A stretch of 64,000 nt of DNA from Cardiobacterium sp. Marseille-Q4385 (GTDB taxonomy: Bacteria > Pseudomonadota > Gammaproteobacteria > Cardiobacteriales > Cardiobacteriaceae): positions 620,001 through 684,000 of the forward strand of contig NZ_OU745373.1 of NCBI RefSeq assembly GCF_916618745.1. The letters are read 5' to 3'. Shown here piece after piece: positions 51,343 through 61,400 of the stretch. A model generated the notes under the pieces. That model had not been told where the DNA came from, searched no databases, and was given only the letters and a program-made list of their open reading frames with translations. The first letter of the stretch is position 1. Each line of letters opens with the position of its first letter. The translations under genes and the position numbers were made by a program.

Positions 51343-54300
51343 TTACAGGATGCTTACTACCCCCAGCACTTCTTCCTGCGTCAGCTTGTGACCATCGTGC
51401 GCATGCACGGTGATGCTGTTGTGGTAGCGGTGATTGGCGCTATCGTGCAGGGTGTAGCTGAGAAGGTGGCTGTCGGCGTCGTATTGCAGGTCGCTGATGG
51501 TTTCATCTTTGCCTGCAACGAGGCGGATGCTGTCTTCTCCGGTCTCTAGATCGAGGATTTGGTTCAGCGCCGGATTGCTCCCGTCTTTTAGCGGGTTGGT
51601 GATGAAGACGAACTGGTCTGCGCCGTTACCGCCTGTGAGGATGTCCGCACCGCTGGCGGCGACGAGGATGTCGTTGCCCTCTGTACCGGTGAGGGTGTGC
51701 AGGGTCTCACCCGCGTCAAAGGTGAAGGCGTCACCGCCGTGTTCGCCGAGGTATTCAAGGATGTCGGCGCTGCTCTTGTCCGCCAGTTCGGCTTGCGCGG
51801 CGTCTTTGAGGTTCGCGCTGATGTGGATGGGGGCTTCTTCATCACCCAGGGTGAGCGGAGCGTCGTTTGTGTCCACCTGGTTGTGAGCGCTGTCCACGGT
51901 TTCGCTGGATGCAGCGCTGTTCGTATCGGCTATGTTGGCGTTAATGTGTTGTCCGGCGTCATCGGCGGTGAGCTGATAGCTGTCGCTTTCCGCGCTGTCT
52001 ATGTCGTGACCGTCGCGTTGCCCTTGGTATTGCCCGCTGTCGTGGGCGCGTTCGTCATTCTCCACGGTCTTCGCCTTCTGGATGCCGTCCTCTTTGTCCT
52101 CGCTACGCATGATGACGGGCTCAGGCGGGACGTACTTGGCCCTATGCACCTTCGCCGGGTAGTTTGGATCGTCCTGAACGTGCAGGGTGAAGGTTTTGCG
52201 CATGGTCATACCACCGCTATTGCTGGCAGTAATGGCGATAGCGATGGTTTTTTCCAGGGCATAATCGATTTTATGCCCGGCTTTGAGTTTGAGGACGCCG
52301 TTCACAATTTCGAAGCGTTTGTCGCTCACAGAGTAGGTGTGTGTCTTGCCGATGCTGCGATCGCGCAGGTTGATTCTGCCGACGGTTGCGCCTGCTTTGT
52401 TTTCCATCAGTTTGTTGGCGGAGAGGGTAAGGTCGTAGTAGTCGAAGCCGGGCATACTCCTCGGTGCACGCACGTAAACAGTGAAGGTTTTTTTATAGCT
52501 CGCTCCCATTTGGTCAGTCGCGGTGACGGTGAGGTTAAAAGAGTTCACTTTGTTATAGTCAATGCGTTGGCCCTTTTTCAGACGCAGCATGTCGCCGTTG
52601 ATTTCAAAGCGGTTATCACTCACGGTGTAGGTGAAGCGGTCTTTATGATCAGGATCAATGGCTTTGAGGACGCCAACTTCAGCCTGATCTTCGTTGCCGT
52701 AGATGACGCGGGGCGAGAGGGTGATATTGGTCGGCGCGTGATTTTTGTAGCCGACCTTCATGGTGGCGGCGCTGGTGGCGCTTTCACTGTGCCCGGCAGC
52801 ATCGGTGAAGGTGACTTTGACGGTGATGGCTTTGCCTCTTTCCGCCTCCGTCAGTTTGTAGGTGGATTCGTGCGCGCCCTTGATTTCCACACCGTCGGCG
52901 TACCAGCGGTAGCTGCTGATGAATCTGGACGGCACTTTGACGCTTACGTGGCGGTACAGTTCGCCGTAGTCGCCGTCATAGACTTCGGCAGTGAGGATTT
53001 TGCCCGGCTGGGCGGTGCCGTGGAGGTACACGGCGGATTTGAAGTGGTTGTTGGTGATGGTGTTGCCTTTGGTGTGGCGGTCGATGATGTTGCCACCGTA
53101 AAGGTCGTTGTCCTTCACCGTGATGCCGGACACTGAATGGACAGCGCCATTGCGCAGTTCGATGCCGTACTGGTGGTGGTAGGGGTACTTGCCGGGCATA
53201 TCGTGCTTCTGATGGACGGTGTTGTGGCGGATGGTGCCGCCTTCGACGCCGACGTAGAGGATGCCGACGTGGTTGTCCGCAACGGTGTTGTTTTCAAAGA
53301 TGATGTTTTTCACCGAGGTGCTGCCGCCATGCATATGGTTCGAGGCGACGAGGCCGTAGCGGTTGCCGGTGAAGGTGTTGCCGCGCAATTCCACGTCGCT
53401 GACTTGTTCGTTTTTGTTCGGCTCAATGTCGATACCGGCACGCGGATCAGTGCCATCGGAGTCTTTGAAGACGGAGTTGAGGACTTTGATACGCTTGCCG
53501 TGGGTGATGGACATCCCCTGACGGCGGTTATGCTCGGCGCGTACCTGCTCAAAGATGATGTTTTCGTTGTTGATGTTGCTGCTGGCGCGTTTGCCGACGT
53601 AGAAGCCGTCACCCCAGCATTCTTTGGCGGTCACGTTTTTCACCGTCACATTGGTGGAATTGAGGATGCTCACACCGTGAGCCCATTCTCCGTATTCTCC
53701 GGTATGGGTGCTGCGGTCGCCTTCGATGGTGCCGCCGATGAGGTGGACGTTGTTGGCGTCCTTGATGGTGATGATGGCGGCGAATTGGGAGTCGTTGGGC
53801 ATCGCTTTGAGCAGGGTTGTGCTCGTCATGCGCAGGGTGACATTGCTCTTCATGACGAGGCCGCTGGTTTCGAAGGATGAGGTTTCATGCCGCATGGCAT
53901 CAAGCAGATAGGTCCCGCTTGGGATATCGACGATACCGCCACCTTTGGCGGCGACGGCGTCAATGGCTTTCTGGATGGCGGCGGTGTCATCCGTTTTGCC
54001 GTCACCTTTGGCGCCGAAAGCGGGATTCTTGACGTTAACCACAGTGTTGGCCGCTGCTTTCACCGCATATTCGCTATACGGGCCGGATGACGGTGATGCG
54101 GGAATGTCCCGTATATCGCTGGTCTGATCTTCATCATGTCCGGCCTTGTCTTTGTACGCTGCCTGCACGCTGATTTGATGGTCAGCGTCGTCAGGCGTGA
54201 GGATGTAAGTCTTGCCGTTGGCCTGGTCGATGGCCTGTCCGTCACGTAGCCATTGGTAGGTGACACCGGTATCCGGCACACCGTCGGCGTCGCTGATATT

Positions 54301-55158
54301 AGCGGTGAGTGTGCTGCCGACTTTGTCTCCGCCGGTGATGCTGACCGTGCCTTCGTGATTGGCCACCGGGGTTTGGGTGATGTTTTCCACATCCAGCGCC
54401 GTGCTTGTCGGTTTTTCTGCCGTGCCCTTGGCGTCGGTGTATTCGGCGTGCACGCTGATTTTGTGCCCGGCATCGTCGCTGGAGAGACGGTAGGTCGCGC
54501 CGGTTTCCCCGCTGATGGGCTCGCCGTCGCGCAGCCATTGGTATTGCACGTTATCCGGTGTGCCGTCACCGTCGCTGACTTGTGCGGCGAGGGTTTGCCC
54601 GACTTTCATCTCGCCGCTGATGGCGATTTTGCCCGCGTGATTGGCCTGCGGATTTGAGCCTGGCTGTGGTTCGGGTTGCGGCTGTGGTGCAACGTTATCA
54701 TCGTGATGATCTTTATCGTGGTCACGTGCGGCAATGGCAATACCACCACCAACCAGGGCAAGCCCGCCGAGGACAGCCAGTCCGGCCTTGCCCGCCGTAT
54801 CAGGCGCGGAAGCGGCTGGCGCTGCTGCGACTTCCGCCGCCAGTTCGTGTTCACCAAGGGCGGCAACGGGATAGTTGCGCAGCCCGCCGTTCGCCTGCTG
54901 TCCGACCAGCGCACCCTGCCCCTGGCTGAAGTAGTGGTCAATGATCAGGTCGGTGCCGTCATCGAAAGTAATGTAAAGGTCATCACCCTGACGCTTGGTG
55001 ATCAATCCTTCCGGTGCCAAGCCGCTTACGGCATCCGTGAACTGGTAGTACGCCCCATTCATTGCCGCTATGTGCTGCGGCGCGCCGGTGGTATCCAGCG
55101 CGTGGGTGGCAAGGGTGTCGCCGGTGGGGGTCTTCAAAGCAAGGGTAATGTGAGCCAT
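51343..55158 (-). CDS. Giant BapA-like/RTX-like surface protein 2 with pectate-lyase-type beta-helix
   Basis: 1271 residues. It has the same prefix domain as protein 1 (MAHITLALKTPTGDTLATHA), then two Ig-like repeats. A beta-helix follows (PAFGAKGDGKTDDTAAIQKA at its start, many 'NxTxxxN' coils such as GDGFYVGKRASSNINNENII). Then come one divergent Ig-like domain, two cadherin-like repeats (NHAPTNITLSPRVIYGNEDQ and a second), a decayed Ig-like remnant, and an RTX-like end (TLTGTEGNDILVAASGADIL) nearly identical to that of protein 1. The order beta-helix plus RTX recalls secreted alginate epimerases, though no epimerase active site was identified. Confidence 0.9.
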   Translation of the reverse strand: MAHITLALKTPTGDTLATHALDTTGAPQHIAAMNGAYYQFTDAVSGLAPEGLITKRQGDDLYITFDDGTDLIIDHYFSQGQGALVGQQANGGLRNYPVAALGEHELAAEVAAAPAASAPDTAGKAGLAVLGGLALVGGGIAIAARDHDKDHHDDNVAPQPQPEPQPGSNPQANHAGKIAISGEMKVGQTLAAQVSDGDGTPDNVQYQWLRDGEPISGETGATYRLSSDDAGHKISVHAEYTDAKGTAEKPTSTALDVENITQTPVANHEGTVSITGGDKVGSTLTANISDADGVPDTGVTYQWLRDGQAIDQANGKTYILTPDDADHQISVQAAYKDKAGHDEDQTSDIRDIPASPSSGPYSEYAVKAAANTVVNVKNPAFGAKGDGKTDDTAAIQKAIDAVAAKGGGIVDIPSGTYLLDAMRHETSSFETSGLVMKSNVTLRMTSTTLLKAMPNDSQFAAIITIKDANNVHLIGGTIEGDRSTHTGEYGEWAHGVSILNSTNVTVKNVTAKECWGDGFYVGKRASSNINNENIIFEQVRAEHNRRQGMSITHGKRIKVLNSVFKDSDGTDPRAGIDIEPNKNEQVSDVELRGNTFTGNRYGLVASNHMHGGSTSVKNIIFENNTVADNHVGILYVGVEGGTIRHNTVHQKHDMPGKYPYHHQYGIELRNGAVHSVSGITVKDNDLYGGNIIDRHTKGNTITNNHFKSAVYLHGTAQPGKILTAEVYDGDYGELYRHVSVKVPSRFISSYRWYADGVEIKGAHESTYKLTEAERGKAITVKVTFTDAAGHSESATSAATMKVGYKNHAPTNITLSPRVIYGNEDQAEVGVLKAIDPDHKDRFTYTVSDNRFEINGDMLRLKKGQRIDYNKVNSFNLTVTATDQMGASYKKTFTVYVRAPRSMPGFDYYDLTLSANKLMENKAGATVGRINLRDRSIGKTHTYSVSDKRFEIVNGVLKLKAGHKIDYALEKTIAIAITASNSGGMTMRKTFTLHVQDDPNYPAKVHRAKYVPPEPVIMRSEDKEDGIQKAKTVENDERAHDSGQYQGQRDGHDIDSAESDSYQLTADDAGQHINANIADTNSAASSETVDSAHNQVDTNDAPLTLGDEEAPIHISANLKDAAQAELADKSSADILEYLGEHGGDAFTFDAGETLHTLTGTEGNDILVAASGADILTGGNGADQFVFITNPLKDGSNPALNQILDLETGEDSIRLVAGKDETISDLQYDADSHLLSYTLHDSANHRYHNSITVHAHDGHKLTQEEVLGVVSIL

Positions 55159-55286
55159 GTTGGGTTTCCTGATTCAATGATTGTTCTCCCGGTTTTTTCT
55201 GCGACAGAATCAACCGGTCGTGTGGCGGCGGCATTGTGCCATGAAGTGGGTGAAGAATTGGCGGAAAAGCGTGTTTATTTGTCCGG

Positions 55287-55426
55287 CGCCAAGCGGGGTA
55301 AACACTGGGTTTGCGGACGACCGCCAAGCGGGATAAATGCTGGGTTCTTGGGCTGCCGCCAAGCGGGATAAAACCTGGGTTCCTGGGCAGCCGCCAAGCG
55401 GGATAAACACTGGGCTCGTGGCATCA
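55287..55426 (+). repeat. Four 35-bp tandem repeats with CGCCAAGCGG
   Basis: Unit starts at 55287, 55322, 55357 and 55392, exactly 35 bp apart. Each carries CGCCAAGCGG, then GATAAA or GGTAAA, then an CTGGGTT-type tail. They are the reverse complement of the dispersed units at 29132-29547. The rest of the gap 55159-55484 holds the promoter region of surface protein 2 and a terminator; no gene is seen. Confidence 0.95.
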
Positions 55427-55440
55427 GGTCTGCGCAAACT

Positions 55441-55466
55441 AAAAAGTCCGGCTTTCGCCGGACTTT
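55441..55466 (-). terminator. Terminator of surface protein 3 gene
   Basis: AAAGTCCGGC/GCCGGACTTT hairpin with TTAG after the stem on the minus strand, 20 bp past the stop. Confidence 0.75.
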
Positions 55467-55484
55467 GGGTGCGCAAGCGCGTCA

Positions 55485-58400
55485 TCACATGATGGTCACG
55501 GCTTTCATGATTTCTTCTACGCCGAAGAGGTGGCCGTCGTGTGACTGGATGTGGATGGCGTTTATGTAGGCCTCTGAGCCTTTGTAAACTTTGTATTGCA
55601 GGCGCTGGACGTGTGCGTCTGCCACAAAATCGACTTTGTCGAATTGTAGTGTCCAGCCGTCGCCGCGCGTCAGCACGATGCGGTCGCCTTCTGCCGGGTT
55701 GAAGTCCAGGATTTGGTCGTTGTTCTGGTACGGGAAGCTGTTTTTCCCGTCCATGATGTACACGAAGGTGTCCGCTCCTTTGCCGCCGGCGAGGTGGTCC
55801 ACGCCGTAGCCGCTGACCAGGATGTCGTCGCCATCGCCGCCGCGCAGTACCGGCGACGGGGTCGGGTTCTGCACGTTTTGCAGGATGTTGTGGCCGTGCT
55901 GGTCGATGTAGTCGATCAGTTCCTGTCCGTCGAGGCTCACCAGTTTCGCCAGTTCGTCGGGGTTGACGTTCGGGCTGATCAGGACGCCGTTGCCGTGGGT
56001 GCTGTCGGCTATCGGGTTTGGCGCATCGTTGACTTGTCCTGTGCCTGCACTGCTGTCCAGCAGGTTGCCGTTCGCGTCATGCAGCGCGGCGTTCAGGGTG
56101 ACGCTGTCGGTCTGCTCGAAGTTGTTGTGGGTCAGGGTCGGTACGTTGATGTGTACTTCGGTTGCGCCTGCCGGCAGGGTGATTTCGCCGCCCGTGATGG
56201 GGACTTCCTGGCCGTTGATGCTGGCGGTGGGCTGGGTGTTGCTGTACACGCCCGCGTCTTGTCCTTTGTCGTTCCAGCCGACGGGCGCCCATTCGACGAG
56301 TTCCCACGGGAAGTCGTTGATGTTCATGTTGCCGCCGACTTTTTGCGCGATTTCCCCGCCTTCGCGCCACGGGTCTTCTTTGCCGCGCGCGAGGTAGTTG
56401 TGCGCGCTTTCGGCGTTGAAGGCGAAGTTGTTGAGGTTTTTGTCCGCGCCGTAGCCGCCGTAGGTCTGGACGGCTTTGGCAATCATTTTGGTCAGTTCGC
56501 CGAGCGGTTTGCCGCCCCGGGTGTAGGTGTCGAGGTCAACGCCCGGTTTGATGCGGAACCATTGGCCTTCGGCCGGGGCGTTCGGGTTTTCATCGGTGCC
56601 GTCGCTGTCCTGGGCGGGGAAGGAGATGACGCCTTTTTTGGCATTCGGCAGGGTGACGGAGACGGCGTGGTTGATGCGCCCGGCCAGGATTTCCGAGATG
56701 CCTATCTGGCTGAGAGGGTTGAGCATGCGGACGACGGCGGAGCCTCCGTGTTCGTGCTGCATCCAGTAGTTTTTCACGCCGAGGTCATCCAGCCCCGCCT
56801 GCCCCTGGAAGTATCCGGCAGCGCTGACTTTCCAGCTGCCGTCCGGCTGTTTTACGGCGTAGAAGTATTCGCGCATCAGCCCGGTCGCTTTGTCGTACAC
56901 GGCGAAGGATCTGTCGCCGCCGCCGGCAGGGGTAGCGTATTCCGGCAGCGGGATTTTGCCGGTGGTGTGGGCTTTGATGTCCGCCGAGGCGTTCACCCGC
57001 GCGTCATCAGAGGTGATGGTGGCGTAGTGTTGTTTCGGGTCGGATGAATCCACGATGTAGATGGGGATGTTGTAGCTCTTGTGGTTCAGTCCGGTGACGA
57101 CGCCGTAGTTGTTTTTGGCCATGCTCGGCGCGTATTGGGTGATTGCCGCGCTGTTATCCGCCAGCGGCATGTTGGCGACGCTGCGGGTGAAGACGGTGCC
57201 GTTGCCGAGGTATTCGCCCGGCTGGAAGGGGTCGGCCGTCTGTGCCAGTTTGTCTGCTTCCACGGCGCTGTTATGGTGGCTCGCGCTGATTTTCAGGGTT
57301 TGGCCTGCCTGCGCCGGAGCATCGAGCTTGATGGTGTAGTGCAGGCTGTTGCCTTCGCTGACGGCAGCGGCGTTGCTGACCTGGATTTTGTTCGTCGCCG
57401 CTGGTTCTGTGGTGATGCTGTCCTGCGGGTTTTCGTCGTGCCCGGCGTTGTCTTTGTACGTCGCTTGCACGGTGATTTTGTGCCCGGCGTCGTCTTTGCT
57501 GAGCGTGTAGGTGCTGCCGTTGGCTTTGTCGATGGGCTGGCCGTCGCGTAGCCATTGGTATTGGACTTTGTCGGCGGTGAAGCCGTCGCCGTCGCTTACG
57601 GTCGCGGTCAGGGTGCTGCCCACTTTGGCGTCCCCCGTGATGCTGATGCTGCCCGGTTGATTCGGCGGCGGCGCGGGGATATCCGTTACCTCGCTCGTCA
57701 GGTTTTCGTCGTGCCCGGCGTTGTCTTTGTACGTCGCCTGCACGGTGATCTTGTGCCCGGCATCGTCTTTACTGAGCGTATAGGTGCTGCCGTTGGCCTT
57801 GTCGATGGGTTGCCCGTCGCGCAGCCATTGGTATTGCACGTTAGCGGCGTCGAATTTATCGGCATCGGTCACGGTAGCAGTCAGTTCACTACCCATTTTC
57901 GCCTCACCGCTGATGGTAACGGAACCCGGCTGATTGGCGGACTGTGCTGCGACATCAAGACTGTCGCTGTCGTGGGCTTCATCATGCAGACCGTTATCAC
58001 GGTATTCGACATGGACGCTGACTTTTTTGCCTGCGTCTTCAGGGCGCAGGGTGTAGGTTTTTTGTGTCGCCCCCTGCACAGCTACGCCGTCAATCAGCCA
58101 CTGGTAGCGGATGCTGCTGTCGGACACGGTATCGGGGTCGCTCACGTTCGCGGTAAGGGTACTGCCCACTTTGGCATCGCCGCTGATGGTGACGCTGCCT
58201 TCACGATTGGGATAATGCGGGTCGTCATCCACGCGCAGAGTGAAGGTTTTTTCGACGCTAAGGCCGCCTTGATCAGTCGCGGTGATAGTGAGGTTGATGC
58301 TTTGTTCCGTAGCGTAATCGATATGCACGCCGTCTTTGAGTTTCAACACGCCTTTGTCGGTGATTTCGAAACGGTTGTCACTGATGGTGAAGGTATGTTT

Positions 58401-61400
58401 ATCCAGCAGATCAGGGTCCTTTACCTGTACATCATCTACGATGGCGCCGTCTTTCCCTTCGTTGATAGCAGGGAATTGAATGATGATGTCGGTCGGCGCC
58501 CGGTTTTCCGTCGCGGGATAGTCCGGGTTGTCCTTGACTGCCAGCGTGAAGGTTTTATCCACACTGAGTCCGCCCTTATCGGTCGCGGTCACGGTCACGG
58601 TCACGCTTTGTTCGTTGGCATAATCAATATGCTGTCCGTCTTTCAGTTTCAGATGGTGTTCAAAACCATAGTACGAAACAACTTCAAAGCGCTCATCGCT
58701 GACGGTAAAGGCGAAGCTGTCATCACGGTCGGGATCACTCACGTCCAGCGAACCGATATAGTCCCCATCCTTGCCTTCATCGATAGAGGCGCTGCCCCTG
58801 AGGAAAATATCGGTCGGCGCGTGGTTGACCGCATCAATATCGGTAACAGAAGTGGTGACACTGAGGAACGGATTTCCATGCTCTTGTTGCAGCCACATAT
58901 CAACGAAAGTGTTGCCGACATCATTGGCCGTTTGCGTGTAATCGGCACCCGGGACGACTTCCCGCTGGGTCAGGAAACCTGCCTGGGTGTAATGCTCCTG
59001 TCCCTGCTGCGAGGCCGTCAGGGCATGACTGTCCTCACCACCGGCAATCCATTTCATCCGGAAATGCTCTTTCAAACTGTCGGATGGCATTTTGCTGAAA
59101 GCGGGAATGTTACCTGAACCGCCACCACCTATCAGCAACGCACCGCCGCCGCTGAACAGATCATTATGTGCAGGCAGCAGGTAGTTGCTGATGAGATCGG
59201 CGCCACCGCCATTGCCTACTAACAGAACGTTGCCCTTGTCGATATTGTATTTGCTATAAATCTCTTCTAGCAGGGCGCGTAGGTAGCGGGCGTTTTGCTC
59301 GCCATTCGGTCCCCACGAACCGCTGGCCGCATCCGGTGTCTTCACAATCAGTGCGGAAACCCCCGTATTTGACACAAATTCAGAAAAAGCAGACCGTTGT
59401 CCGCTGTATTCATAACGGCCTTCTCCGGGCAGGAATACCACCAGCGGTGTGGGGCCGCCGCTGGCAGAAAGCATATAGTAATCCCCCTGTAAACCTGCGG
59501 CACTGAAGGTGCTTTGCCCCCAAGCTGGATCGCCACCGTTGCCATGAGTCGGATCGGCGGGTGCAGCGGAGGTAGTAATGCTTGCCCCATCCGCACTCTT
59601 CACGTGAACGGAGAAACTGCTGCCGCCGTCTTCCTTACCGTTGTGCGTGGTTTCCACCGTAAACGGCAGCGCTGTCTCGCCTTTGGCGATCGTCAACGTT
59701 CGGATTTCGCTTTGTACGCCGTGCGTCGTCGTGTTGCTCTGAATTTCCACCTTAACGGTAACATCCTGCTCGGCTGCCCGGCTGAGCAAGAGTTTGTACT
59801 GCGCGGTGCCACCTTCCTGAATCCCCGTTTCCCCCTGCAGACTGAGGACGGGTGTCCTCTGCGGCTGGGCGGGATAGTTGGGATCATCTTGCACGGAGAC
59901 GGTGAAGGTTTTGCTGAACGTGCCACCGTGACCGTCGTTCGTGGTCACGCTCAGGTTGACGCTTGGCTCCTGGGCAAAGTCGAGATGCTGCCCCGCTTTC
60001 AGTTTCAGGGTGCCGTCGGCTGTCACTTCAAAGCGATCGTCGTTCACGGTATAGGTGTGAACATCGTTGGCGTCTTCGTCCGTCGTCGTCAGCTTGCCGA
60101 TTTCTGCACCGTCTTTGCCTTCCATCACCTGGTTCTGGCTCAGGGTAATGTCGGTCGGCGCGTGATTTTGCGGCTGGGCGGGATAGTTGGGATCATCTTG
60201 TACTTGCAGGGTGAATGCTTTGCTGTAGGTGCCGCCGTGCCCGTCATCTGTCGTCACGCTCAGGTTGACGCTTGGCTCCTGGGCAAAGTCGAGATGCTGC
60301 CCCGCTTTCAGTTTCAGGGTGCCGTCAGCGGTCACTTCAAAGCGCTCGTCGGTCACGGTATAGGTGTGAACATCGTTGGCATCTTCGTCTATCGTCGTCA
60401 GCTTGCCGATTTCTGCACCGTCTTTGCCTTCGATCACCTGATTCTGGCTCAGGGTAATGTCGGTCGGGGCGTGATTTTGCGGCTGGGCGGGATAGCTAGG
60501 ATCATCCTGGACTTGCAGGGTGAATGCTTTGCTGTAGGTACCGCCGTGCCCGTCATCTGTCGTCACGCTCAGGGTTACGCTCGGTTCTTTGGCAAAGTCC
60601 AGGTGTTCGCCCGCTTTGAGTTTGAGGGTGCCGTCAGCGCTAACTTCAAAGCGGCTATCACTCACACGGTAGGTGTGGGTGTCCGTCGTGTCTTCGTCTG
60701 TTGTCGTCAGCTTGCCGATTTCTGCACCGTCTTTGCCTTCTATCACCTGGTTCTGGCTCAGGGTGATGTCGGTCGGCGCGTGGTTGGTGCTGTCCGCTCC
60801 CGCTATTTCCGCCGTCGGCATGCTGCTGATGTTTTCGTCGTGTCCGGCGTTGTCTTTGTAGGTCGCCTGTACGCTGATTTTGTGACCTATGTCTTCTTGG
60901 GTCAGGGTGTAGGTCTTGCCGTTCGCCTGGGCGATAGGTTGACCATCGCGTAGCCATTGGTAGGTGACGCCCGTATCCGGCACGCCGTCGGCGTCACTGA
61001 TTTTGGCCGTCAGGGTTTCGCCTGCTTTGGCGTTGCCGTCGATGGTGATCACGCCTTGCTGGTTCACCGGTGGGGGCGGGGTGTCTTTGCCGATATCCAG
61101 TTCTGCACTGGTCGGTTTTTCTGTCGTGCCCTTGTTGTCGGTGTATTCGACATGCACGCTGATTTTGTGTCCGGCATCGTCCGGGGTCAGGGTATAGGTC
61201 TTGCCATTGGCCTGGGCGATCGGTTGCCCATCACGCTGCCATTGGTAGGTCACGCCTGTATCCGGCACACCGTCTGCATCGCTGATGTTGGCGGTAAGTT
61301 CGCTACCGACTTTGCCCTCGCCCGTGATGCTCACCGTGCCTTCGTGGTTCGGCGGGGTTGGGCTGTTTTCCACCTCCAGCGCGACACTGGTCGGTTTTTC

